A stretch of 62,000 nt of DNA from Branchiostoma floridae. Taxonomy: Eukaryota > Chordata > Leptocardii > Amphioxiformes > Branchiostomatidae. Shown here piece after piece: positions 53,230 to 62,000 of the stretch. Each line of letters begins with the position of its first letter. Position 1 is the first letter of the stretch. The translations under genes were made by a program, and so were the position numbers. The DNA lies in the NCBI RefSeq assembly GCF_000003815.2, contig NC_049984.1:19715939-19777938 (forward strand), in the 5' to 3' direction. The notes under the pieces were generated by a model. That model did no database searches and had not been told where the DNA came from. It saw only the letters and a program-made list of their open reading frames with translations.

Positions 53230-55506
53230 AAAGTGCTGATTTGGGTGGGCGATCAAAAACCGCGTTATTTTCTTTGCCACGTCCGTGTTATGAATCTGTT
53301 AGCTGAAGTGCTGCATGTGCCTTTCGCGTCTGTAAATTTTCCTTGGAAGAAATCGGGGAGGGGTGGCAAACTTTGTGCTTCCGATGTGGTCTGTCTAAAC
53401 AACTGGTTCAGACCCAATGACTTGTGTACATCATTATCCTTTTTTTTATCATGACCAATACGTTACGTCGTCACCACGGCTACAGAAAAGTATCTCTGTG
53501 AACCCATCATCTCTTACAACCCGCCAAAAGATTTGACGTCTTTATCAACGAGTATTCCACCGAGCGGAGTCTTCCGGTACAAATGTGGCTTTCTACTTCC
53601 CGCCGACGGCTTCTATAAACTTCAAGTTATAAAACGTAACGCACATTGTAATAACAGAAGACCACAATCCACATTTTAAAGGCTCATCAGTTAGAAACGT
53701 GCATCGAACGGTTTGGGGGGGATTGTTGGACCAAACTATTCAAAATAGGTTCAAACGTCTCTTTAAGAATTTCGAAAGGGAAGGCATTGTCACATTGTCT
53801 TGACCTGACAGAGTGATCAAGCTACTGAACATGCAGGGAGCACAGACCATACTCTCTGTGAATCAGATTGGGTATGGTCAAGGTGCCAAATGATGTGTGT
53901 AAACAGTTGGTATGTCTGGGCTGGGTTGCAAAGATGATCAAGGACAAGGGTGTTGCTCCATGTATTACCATTCCATTACTTCAAGAATCTGTTGTCAGAT
54001 GATATGTGGTTAGACAGAGACCCCGATAAGAAAGAAATGAACCTTTTAGTTAGCATCTATCACAAGGCAGAAACAAGGAGACTGTTGTCTCTTTTTTTTA
54101 GTGGTGACGGAAACTGTTGAGTTGTCATCGCTAGGGATGGGAATGAACTTTCCACATGCAGCATATATAATCTTATTGGGACCAGCGATGGACGCAGAAA
54201 CAATGTTGGTGCTGCCCATTTCCTCAGCGCAATGTGAGAGGGGCCTTCTCTGCACAGAGAATACTCAAGAACAGCACAAGTTTTCAAGTTGTCATTATTG
54301 CTACTAGTACTTAGATAAAGATTTTTTTTTAACTGTATAGTCATAGTGCGGCCATTTGAAATGTGTTGGCATTTTAGATTTGCAGTCAGTCATCTATGCA
54401 ATGACAAACCCTGCGTCCAGCCTGCTCACCTGTCGTGTGAGGAGAGCGTTGTCAACCAGCAGAGAAAGGAAAGCTGGACACACCTATCCAACTTTGGGGC
54501 AGAACATCAGGTGGCATCACAGTTTGCAGACTTGTGGGCTAAAAGAAACAAGCTTGTTTCCATCCTTGTCCAGTTAAACATAGAGCATGTTGACCATCTG
54601 AGAGAACACGAAAAAAGTGGGTCACAGTTGTCTCAGAAGAGATAAAAGCATTTGAAAAGATGGTCGGTGTTGTTTAAGAGAAAGAGCCATTGATCATGTG
54701 CCCGAAGCATTGTTTAGCCAGGTTGCAACATCCCTCCCTGATGAAGGCCCCCTCATTACTCCATTTTGTGGACACTGGTTGTGTCAGATGAAGGGTCGAG
54801 AGACAAGGTCAAAACAAACGCTTTCAAGATGAAAAGGGCACAGCATGGTCTGTGTGACCTGTTGGACTTCGAGGTCCAACAATGATGTGAGCATCTTGTT
54901 TGGCCTAGTTACTGTATCGTATGGACAGGAACGCAGTTCGTCTGTCCGAAAGTTAACGGGCTTCATGGGCAAAAAGTAACTGCTCTTGTTCCTGTTGTTA
55001 TGCTAACTCCAGCAGAAAGTAATCCTAAAAGCGAGAAGCATTTTCAAATTAGAGATCTTGCTCTGGAGGCATAAGGGCGATATACGTCGTATAGATGGCT
55101 TGACATCGCTGACTCTCCAACTCGCGGATGGCATAAAACGGATAGCGGTTTATAAGCTCGAATGCCAAGTATCGCCAGAATCAAGGCCCTCCACCAGCCT
55201 TGAGCAACAGTACCAACGATGACAGTACCACAGTTGGCGAACTTCATTTATAATATTTACATTTCTGCGTCTTAGTGGTTTCTTCCTTGAAATTTTGTAC
55301 TTTCCTTTGCTCCCAACATGTTGACTAGCGGTATCTTTTCGCTAGCGGCCGCAAAGATTGACGACAGTGACGGCTCTTATCAAAGGGACCGCTTATTTAA
55401 TCCTTTTCATATGCATGACAGTGCGTTTTCACGTGTAGGGTCGATGTCCCTGGTACAGGTTTTCTCATTAATTTATTGACTTGTTTTTTTTGCCATCTTA
55501 CCCTAG
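53230..55506. other. no firm gene; possible remnants of the same element
   Basis: Frames of up to 99 codons; the one at 54346-54645 includes AEHQVASQFADLWAKRNKLV, helical and charged but unrecognised. First exon(s) of the gene at 55507 should lie upstream but I could not define them. Confidence 0.35.
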
Positions 55507-55621
55507 ATACAGCCAACTCAGCAGCCGTGTGAACACGGTATTCAACCAGTTTCGTTACGTGGCCACCAACATGCAGCGACGTAACAGCGTGTACGTTGGG
55601 CTTGCTGGGCTGCTCACCTAC
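55507..55621 (+). CDS. penultimate exon of a probable host gene, product not recognised
   Basis: Acceptor TGCCATCTTACCCTAG, 115 bp, donor GTAAGT. In the open frame (one leading base, then 38 codons): YSQLSSRVNTVFNQFRYVAT, NMQRRNSVYVGLAGLLTY. The codons are GC-rich at third positions compared with surrounding repeats and there are no lesions. SVYVGLAGLLTYG may be part of a hydrophobic segment. The next exon joins in phase 0. I do not recognise the protein. Confidence 0.75.
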
Positions 55622-55758
55622 GTAAGTCCGAAACTTTTCTCCAAACTTAGTTACGGTAATGAACGGAAATTTCTTTGAGAATTATCCGTATCCATGTTTG
55701 TTTTCCACAAAATGATGTCTTTATCATTAAAGAAAAACTACAATAAAAATGGAAAAGC

Positions 55759-55891
55759 CTACTATACTATGGTAAATATTCCCCAACACAAAAAAAGATT
55801 ATATAACAGCTACTTAGACAGCTCTAAACTATAAGTATGCCTTAGGCAAGTAAGAACTTTGGGGTATATTTACCATAGTATAGTATAGTAG
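55759..55891. mobile_element. 133-bp foldback/MITE in the intron
   Basis: CTACTATACTATGGTAAATA, TTCCCC at 55759-55784 is inverted at 55861-55891 (GGGGTATATTTACCATAGTA, TAGTATAGTAG) with one mismatch and a 5-base slip. No clear target duplication. Confidence 0.75.
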
Positions 55892-56203
55892 TTTATAAAA
55901 TGTTTTTATAAGTTTTACATAAAAACATTTTATTTTGAACACACTTTGGAATAATGGTATACCAAGAATAGTGGTTTGTTATTTACTGCATTTTTTTTGC
56001 CTGTTGCACAACACTTCCTTGATTGCCTGTTTTGAAATCTGTTACCTTTCTTGCACTTTTCTGTGTATTTGTAGTGTTGTGCCATTCCACATAACCAGCT
56101 TTTTATTTTCATTGTCTGATATTTATCAAAACTCAGAAGTACATTGCTGCTGATGTATGTACACATTTATCTGATGTATATACACATTTATCTGTCTGTG
56201 CAG

Positions 56204-56443
56204 GGCCTTCAGCGGGCTCCAGGTGGTACTTTCTACGTCTTCAGCCCTGAGATCCTGCAGATTGTGAGGGAGACCTACCCTAGCGGCGACGACGTCGCAT
56301 GGATGCTGACGAACCGTAACAACAGGCCTACCAAGGAGGTGGGCGTGGATGACCTGTTCGAGGACAAGGGCAAGAACTAGGTCACGCCCACCTCCAGGTA
56401 GTGCAGTATACATGATACAAAGCATGTTACAAAGCAAAATAAA
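56204..56443 (+). CDS. last exon of the same probable host gene, with poly(A) signal
   Basis: Acceptor TATCTGTCTGTGCAG, then 59 codons: GLQRAPGGTFYVFSPEILQI, VRETYPSGDDVAWMLTNRNN, RPTKEVGVDDLFEDKGKN, stop TAG at 56378-56380. AATAAA at 56438-56443 gives a short 3' UTR. Together with exon 55507-55621 it yields a compact C-terminus of 97 residues, basic then acidic. High GC at third positions, clean splice sites and no stops make it the best ordinary gene in the window. I cannot name it; a small membrane-associated or mitochondrial protein is possible but unsupported. Confidence 0.8.
56438..56443 (+). terminator. AATAAA polyadenylation signal
   Basis: Canonical signal 58 bp after the stop codon of the two-exon gene. 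Confidence 0.8.
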
Positions 56444-56459
56444 GTTTGGAAACTTGAAC

Positions 56460-57426
56460 TTGTGTATTCTGTCCTCTTTCATAGTATGTACTCAACCATG
56501 TACAATAGGTGATAGAGAAATTTGAGGACGATTAACGATACAATGCCAGTCACTTGAGTTTGTTCCACAAACCTGCTCCCGATGACTTTACTTCATGAGA
56601 AAGCTCTACATAAAAATGAAAAACATAAGTCCAATGGAATAGATATGATATGGACAGTCATGTTCCTAGATATAACATAGTGCTAAATCAAAACAATCAA
56701 TCATACATATGTACAAAAGGGCATTGAAAAAATGGATATGACATACACAGTACAAAAAAGATTGTTAGAGACCTTCGCGAGAATTGATTCCATCATCAAC
56801 ACCAGGAAGGGCACCGCTGGGCTCGATGACAACCAGATACCTCTTTCAGAGACGCGGACGAAGTCGACAAAGTCTGAGCTGCACAGCAAAAACATCTCGA
56901 ATGCATACAAGATCCCCCGGACATGGCGATGTACTCCATTACAAAATACGCAACAAAGATTGCCCACCAACTTCCTTACTATATAACGGTAAGGGGGAGC
57001 AACAGTGTGGAGGGGCTTCACAAATTCCTGCCGGCGATGATTCCAGGGCCCCACTGTGCAGCCATTCGTTCAACGTCTACCTGTTGAGTGGCATCGCCAG
57101 GTGGAACACCAACAGGGAGACCAACTCTGTGCTTGGGAAGAAGGGCCGGAAGAACACCATCTACACCAACCCTCTCATCCACAGGTTGAATCGGTCCATG
57201 AGCTTGGGTTCGATGCGAGTATTGCTAATGCTATGCCTATCGTCGCCTTTCACCGGCTTGCAAAGCCATCACCCATCATCAATATATTCTCTAAAGTAAA
57301 CTTGATAGCTTTCAAGCAGTTATCGACGAAAAGTTTGGTGACGGTGGCCCCGTGATGCTTGCCTATGACAATATAAATATTCTCTAGGCTGTCCGTCACA
57401 TTAGAGTTCTGAAAGGCAAGGCACAC
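56460..57426. other. overlapping frames of a decayed transposon gene, not recognised
   Basis: Frames at 56732-57355 cover the same DNA in three phases (for example IARWNTNRETNSVLGKKGRK and HELGFDASIANAMPIVAFHR). The switching suggests a frameshifted gene. Confidence 0.35.
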
Positions 57427-57843
57427 ATGTGGAATTTCCCAGTGCGGATGACCATTAAGCCAAATTTGGAAGGAATCGCGGAACTGATCTCAGCCAAGGA
57501 GACTGCAGAGATGCCCCAGAAACCTGTAGAAGACTTGAGTGCTAATGATGTTTTCCTCCACTCCCATCCAGATTTGGAACAGGTATGGGAACAAGCTCAG
57601 GATGACTACTACTTGGACCTGCTTGATACAGCCATGAACAAACTCCCCCAAGACATACGAGACCAGACACAAAACCAAAGCACAGCAGACATCTTGGCTA
57701 TACAAACAAGACCTCAAGAACTCTCAAACCTACACAATTCGACAAAGATCTGCAAATTCTCCATACTCTATGGCGCAAATCTTACGACGGAAAACTTGGT
57801 CCAAAGGACAACTGTATCAATTTGTCTGCACATATGTGCATAA
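57427..57843 (+). CDS. ORF of unknown function, possibly transposon-derived
   Basis: 138 aa: AELISAKETAEMPQKPVEDL, then HPDLEQVWEQAQDDYYLDLL, DTAMNKLPQDIRDQTQNQST. Soluble, acidic, helical, no motif that I recognise. Same strand as the decayed frames before and the DUF6589-like domain after it. Confidence 0.3.
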   Translation: MWNFPVRMTIKPNLEGIAELISAKETAEMPQKPVEDLSANDVFLHSHPDLEQVWEQAQDDYYLDLLDTAMNKLPQDIRDQTQNQSTADILAIQTRPQELSNLHNSTKICKFSILYGANLTTENLVQRTTVSICLHICA

Positions 57844-58980
57844 AGGCACTGTTTAAGCCACATAAGACTCTACTCACTGGTACATTAACCTTTTTCTATG
57901 TTATATACATTCAATTCAGTATAATAGTTCTTGCTTTCAAAGCACCATGTAATTGAAAATAATAGTCTACTTAAAATGATTCCTCAAATATACGATTCTT
58001 CCACGACACTTCCTCAAAAACATCTTTGGACTGTATGTTCGAGTATCAAATAGCAATATTGTGGTAATTGATACACAATCGGAAAGAGGGTATATGTGCA
58101 TTAACTTCATTTTGGAAGAAACATTGCAGGTTATGGTTATCTGAAAAAGCAAATAAAACAGCTTGGGTCTATGGTCCTCAAATTCAAATTAAGAAAGACT
58201 GATGACCCTTTTTACTTCAAAGAGGACAAAGAGTTAAGAACACCCTGAAGCTGTCCGAGCAGCAAGCGGTAGTGGGGTTGACAGTTTAGAGGCCTGTAAC
58301 AAGGACACAGGACAACACAATTCCCTCAACATCGAGGGGGGCACTTGGTGATAGTGGGAGGAGGGATAGTGTCCATGTTCAATCCTATTTACAGGTGTGG
58401 CTCTCTATACCTTTTCGCCTCACACAACAATACATTATACAGTACATTGTCTGAGTTTTATTTCATGCAATTACACTGAAAAAGCACAATGAAAAGGTAC
58501 TTGCGTGTAAGGTCAAAGCAGCTGTTTTGTGACTATTTTTCAGTGATTAAGAAGCCTGTATATTAGATCCATACACAGAAACGGAAAAAACAAAAGTGCC
58601 CAGCAAACCTCAAACAACATGACGGACTGAAGGGAATGAAGAACTTGCTGGCAGGAAGATTGCGAAGCTACCGGCAAACAAGGTCTTTGTCAGTCACATA
58701 GTTACTGGTGGGGATAGACACTTTTCAAGGGGGCTCAATGCTGTGATGATGGAGGCAAGAGGGAAACGTACCAAACATCTGAGACTTTGTACACACGAGC
58801 AGGAGCGTAGCCAAAGCTGTCCGCAATGGAAAGTGGAGTCGACAAATGTTCCCTGGTGCAACAGCTGTCAAAAGACACAAGGTTAAGTCTAGATTTACGG
58901 AAGAGCTGCGTGTACGACTCCATACTGAACATGACAATGTTTACTGAAGATTTCATTTCATTTTTCTTTGTTTCTCAGGA
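57844..58980. other. no recognised gene
   Basis: Short frames only. Confidence 0.4.
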
Positions 58981-58986
58981 AATACC

Positions 58987-59447
58987 TTGAGGTTGAGCAT
59001 GAACGGAAGACAGGAAAGAAACTGTACACGTACGCGGGATCAACGAAAAGCCGTTCCTGCCATTGTTGGCATGAATGTCATTGGGCCATGTACGAACGAA
59101 CTTTTTTTGGAATTCGGGAGAGGTTATTCCGCAAGGATAGAAGTAGATGCGGGGAAACAATGGCAAAGAGCATTTAAAACGCACGAATATGTCCAACGCA
59201 CGAAGATTCTCCATCAGATGTGGCAAAGTACAGCGAGTGGTTGAGAAGCAAAGTTCACAGATTCAGGAATAAAACAAACCCTGATATTTCACTTCATTCA
59301 AAGACTCCAAACAAGCATTTAACAAGTCAACAGCTCCTGGCCAAGACAGCAGACCTCAAGCGGGCAGAGAAGAACCTACAGAAGACCATTGCTTCTGTAA
59401 CAAAGAGAGGTCAAGAAGAAGGATGCCATGTAAACGAGCTTCTCTAA
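58987..59447 (+). pseudogene. decayed upstream part of the DUF6589/transposase gene set
   Basis: Two frames: VPAIVGMNVIGPCTNELFLE and RGYSARIEVDAGKQWQRAF at 58987-59244, and a coiled-coil-like QQLLAKTADLKRAEKNLQKT at 59220-59447 ending at the 62-bp repeats. No named domain. Confidence 0.35.
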
Positions 59448-59600
59448 CAAAGAGTCGTGTCGTGAAAGAAGTCGAGAAAGAAGGATGCCATGTAAACGAG
59501 CTTCTCTAACAAAGAGTCGTGTCGGGGAAGAAGTGAAGAAGGAAGGATGCCATGTGAACGAGCTTCTCTAACAAAAGAGTCGTATCGGATAAGAGGTTGT
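59410..59600. repeat. 62-bp tandem repeat, three copies
   Basis: GGATGCCATGTAAACGAGCT, TCTCTAACAAAGAGTCGTGT starts at 59421, 59483 and 59545. The copies carry a TAA stop in the host frame. Confidence 0.95.
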
Positions 59601-59983
59601 TTTAGACACTTGTCTTTCTGTTATATGTAGAACATGATGGTGTGACGGTAAGGGATGCCCTTGTCTTTTCAAAACTGGATGAGCTCGAGTACGAACCGCC
59701 GGGTGGATGCCCAGTGTGGCAAATGATTAAGTTTAACTCGTGTGAAGAGGGATGCAGCTGTTTCGCCATGCATGTTGACACTGAACCTTCCAGAACACAT
59801 GAACAGTCGGGCACAAGGGGAATTCGGTAGCAGGAGTGAAGGTGGAGGGAGAGAGGGCGACAGAAGTGAAGACCGCTCCTCTATGAGAGAGGATATGGCA
59901 ACGATTGCCTCCAGAATAGTGGTAAATCACATGCCGTTTTACAACAAATACTTCGAAGACTGTGTGGAACATATCACACATAC

Positions 59984-60385
59984 ATGTATTCTAAACAGGC
60001 AAAGCTAAAATCACACATTATGCCTTTAGGGATCCTAGAGAAGAACGAATCCAAACATGACGACATGATAGCCATATTAGAGGAGTACCAAAAGTATGTG
60101 CCACACGGGATAAAGATTCCATTGGAAGGTGATGGCCTGTCAAACATGCGAGGTGTAGAATCACAGGATGCAAGAGCAGATGGGGCAACTGCAGCAGACA
60201 GGCTGGAGGACCTTGAGCTTGTTACGGCAGAGTGGTATGCACGTGTGGCAGCTTTACAAGATGTATACAATGCTTATTATGACCCTAAATCAGCCAGAGA
60301 AAAGCACACACTGTTTCAACTGAGGAACCGATTTGATCGAAGGATTGTAACAATGACTCATTCAACCCAAATCGAGAGTTTCTGA
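59984..60385 (+). pseudogene. DUF6589-like domain fragment
   Basis: 133 aa: IMPLGILEKNESKHDDMIAI, LEEYQKYVPHG, then LEGDGLSNMRGVESQDARAD, GATAADRLEDLELVTAEWYA and DPKSAREKHTLFQLRNRFDR. GDGL...RGVE...aR.....a.dRLe.L......W, followed by D..SaRdk.TL..LR..fdRR, is the pattern of DUF6589 proteins, thought to be related to transposase/RNase-H-like domains. The G-D-(G/Q)-L block is present. Upstream frames (59742-60008, VVNHMPFYNKYFEDCVEHIT) may continue it in another phase. After IESF the frame stops, then comes a 48-bp repeat tract and the transposase. Family call from memory. Confidence 0.6.
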
Positions 60386-60429
60386 ACTTTGTGTCCTCTG
60401 GGTACCTTATCTTGGCAGTGATGGAGAAC

Positions 60430-60600
60430 CTCTCAACATCCCTGTCCATACAGGCCCGCGAGGATTGACTCCTGTCAGCGTCCCTGTCCATACAGGCCCG
60501 CGAGGAGAGACTCCTGTCAGCGTCCCTGTCCATACAGGCCCGCGAGGAGAGACTCCTATAAGCATCCCTGTCCATACAGGCCCGCGAGGAGAGATTCCTA
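60430..60600. repeat. 48-bp tandem repeat, about 3.5 copies, coding-like in one frame
   Basis: CCTGTCCATACAGGCCCGCG, AGGAGAGACTCCTGTCAGCG. One plus frame reads ASLSIQAREERLLS repeatedly with TGA and TAA in two copies, which looks like the ancestral helical coding frame; the other frames (GPRGETPVSVPVHT and, on minus, SSRACMDRDADRSL) are also open. Confidence 0.9.
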
Positions 60601-60639
60601 TTGGCTCGATCAGCTGTAGCCCACGTTATGGCATAATTA

Positions 60640-60958
60640 TTATTATTTTCAATCAAAGAAAAGGTCGCCTCTGAAGGACGAAAATCCAAATCTACGAAAG
60701 CAGGTCTCTCCCTCGCGGAGATCGACACAAGGACGTCGACCATCAAGATTTACCGCGACAGAGCAAAGGAAGGCATCGTCTACTTGGTTGGAAAACACCA
60801 TTACACTTACGAGCCTGTTGGCCACCATTCGACGAAAGGACAACCCTTGTAACAAAGTCATTGACACATTGAACAGAAGGTCCAAACTTAGTCTGGTAAC
60901 AGTGGATGGCCACGGTATGAAAAAACGAGTTCCCAAGGTACATGTACCAAAATACTAA
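60640..60958 (+). pseudogene. N-terminal part of DDE-type transposase gene
   Basis: One frame is open for about 100 codons to TAA at 60956: SPLKDENPNLRKQVSPSRRS, EQRKASSTWLENTITLTSLL, ATIRRKDNPCNKVIDTLNRR, VTVDGHGMKKRVPKVHVPKY. Basic with a Ser/Arg patch, no named domain. It runs into the segment VNRQQQLGPTWLEGVWGIPE after a shift. Confidence 0.4.
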
Positions 60959-61560
60959 GGAATATGAACAGAGGGTCAACCGTCAGCAACAACTGGGTCC
61001 GACGTGGTTGGAAGGAGTGTGGGGTATCCCTGAAACACGCAAACCAGCGGTTTGTGGAGCCGGAAAATGTTCGGAAGGAACGAATAATCGAATTCTTGGA
61101 ACATTATCCATGTCAGGATGTACTTTGAGAAAACAATGAAGGTAAAAGATGTCAACATCATCACCAGGGACCAAATGCCTCTCCACCGCAATGTAACAGC
61201 CGCACAGTAAACGTTGACATTAAAGGAATGTCCCACCTACGTTAAAGAAAACTACATCCTGTCAAGGGAGAGAGTGTCCATCTTTACTCAAGCCTACAGC
61301 AAGACTGGCCTGACGATGCGCCCACAGTTTGTGTTCAAGGGAAGAGCACAATTCTCCAGGGTAGGCTGTAACGTCCAGGGAGTGTCTACGCACTAGAGAC
61401 CTAAAGGGTCTTACAGGATGGACACCATGAAAACAACCATCAAAACCCTTCCCAACTTGAAGGCCCAGAACATATTCAGCCCAAAATAGTGGTCTATCTA
61501 CATTCTGGATTACTACTCAGTCCACGTAACAGAGGAGGTAGGGCGGGATTTGCTGTTAGT
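60959..61560 (+). pseudogene. DDE-type transposase core, several frameshifts
   Basis: Pieces in three frames follow in a plausible order: VNRQQQLGPTWLEGVWGIPE; RKERIIEFLEHYP; MYFEKTMKVKDVNIITRDQM, PLHRNVTAAQ, stop, LSRERVSIFTQAYSKTGLT, MRPQFVFKGRAQ; then IYILDYYSVHVTEEVGRDLL. RDQMPLHRN and LDYYSVH look like the first and second catalytic-Asp blocks of a pogo-/IS630-like DDE fold (there D(E/q).p.. and vlDn.s.H). Three shifts and two stops. Class beyond DDE not determined. Confidence 0.55.
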
Positions 61561-62000
61561 GTTTATGGGTGGGGCATCCCAGGAGACGTACAAGTTAACG
61601 ACACCCAACGACATCATAACCTCAATGCTACATACAGGCAGCGAGAGTCGGAGCTGATGATGCAGCAGCTTAGTGATGACTCGCTGAAGATCCTGTCTTA
61701 CAAGGATGACATTATGAGGATGATTATTGACAGTTGGGCCTCCATTGACATTGGCATCTCGGCTACAAACTCAACTGCCACGCATTCGACCTCTTCCGCC
61801 AATGAGCACTCCGCCCGACCCGACCCTGGCTTATCACGTCTAGCGGAAATGAGAGAACTGGATATAAGTGAGAATGGGACTGGTGATGTCTCTCGCCACC
61901 ATCCTCCACATCTTCAGGAGTTGGACTTGCTATGGACAATGGCCGATCACACCGTGGATATGACCCGCTTGCACCGTTATCATGAGCGACACGTGTCTGA
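61561..62000 (+). pseudogene. DDE-type transposase C-terminal part, open to the window edge
   Basis: From about 61561 one frame is open to the last base: VYGWGIPGDVQVNDTQRHHN, LNATYRQRESELMMQQLSDD, SLKILSYKDDIMRMIIDSWA, SIDIG, then a Ser/Thr-rich part and PPHLQELDLLWTMADHTVDM. G..GDVQVNDT and YRQRESELM are a block I know after the second Asp in related predicted proteins of invertebrates (memory). It is joined to the preceding block by one shift near 61570. The rest lies off the right edge. Confidence 0.5.

Noticed and set aside
60285-60746. 153-codon minus frame with SSRACMDRD repeats
   Set aside because: Antisense of the 48-bp repeat and of the plus-strand transposase segments.

Overview
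The window is nuclear DNA of a metazoan. It has intron-sized gaps with GT/AG splice sites, AATAAA poly(A) signals, no bacterial-style operons, and a dense mix of eukaryotic transposable elements. The mix of families (MULE-type and DUF6589/DDE transposase genes, G2E3-like HECT fragments, BEL/Pao and Ty3/gypsy pieces, several non-LTR families with (ATTC)n or (CAAA)n tails) and frequent CATGTA-rich spacer suggest a marine invertebrate deuterostome. An amphioxus (Branchiostoma) is my best guess. This is inference from style and family content; nothing in the window proves the species. One 100-N assembly gap lies at 3169-3268.

Layout. 0-7 kb: piggyBac, BEL/Pao and hAT fragments with local tandem repeats. 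8-13 kb (minus): a decayed MULE-type transposase gene with neighbouring spliced-looking exons, one of them a HECT-like start. 14.3-16.2 kb: a TIR-bounded element made almost entirely of two tandem arrays (44 bp x ~22 and ~82 bp x ~8). 16.7-19.1 kb (minus): exon remnants, including an SGNH-hydrolase-like domain. 20.9-25.4 kb (minus): Ty3/gypsy Gag, a short LTR and an RNase H domain split by a 1.07-kb TIR element that carries 13 copies of a TTTACG motif. 25.7-30.1 kb (minus): a non-LTR retrotransposon with two intact ORFs, a poly(A) tail and a 10-12 bp target-site duplication. 31-45 kb: gene-poor, with MITEs (two with TAA target duplications), minisatellites, detached LINE 3' ends, a foldback and a tRNA-like sequence. 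45.7-49.2 kb (plus): exons of a decayed multi-exon gene, one of them homologous to an exon at 8.3 kb. 49.5-51.7 kb (plus): a 5'-truncated LINE interrupted by one stop codon. 52.9 kb: a DM-like zinc finger. 55.5-56.45 kb (plus): the last two exons of what looks like the only ordinary host gene. 56.5-62 kb (plus): a decayed transposon gene set with a DUF6589-like domain followed by a DDE-type transposase running off the right edge.

Almost every coding feature is a mobile-element protein or its remnant. Only the first LINE looks intact at both ORFs. The strongest leads are the two TIR elements whose bodies are tandem repeats, the LINE whose ORF1 start codon seems to come from the target-site duplication, the DM-like finger, and the homologous spliced exon on opposite strands 38 kb apart. 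All family assignments were made by eye from motifs and memory; no database was searched.
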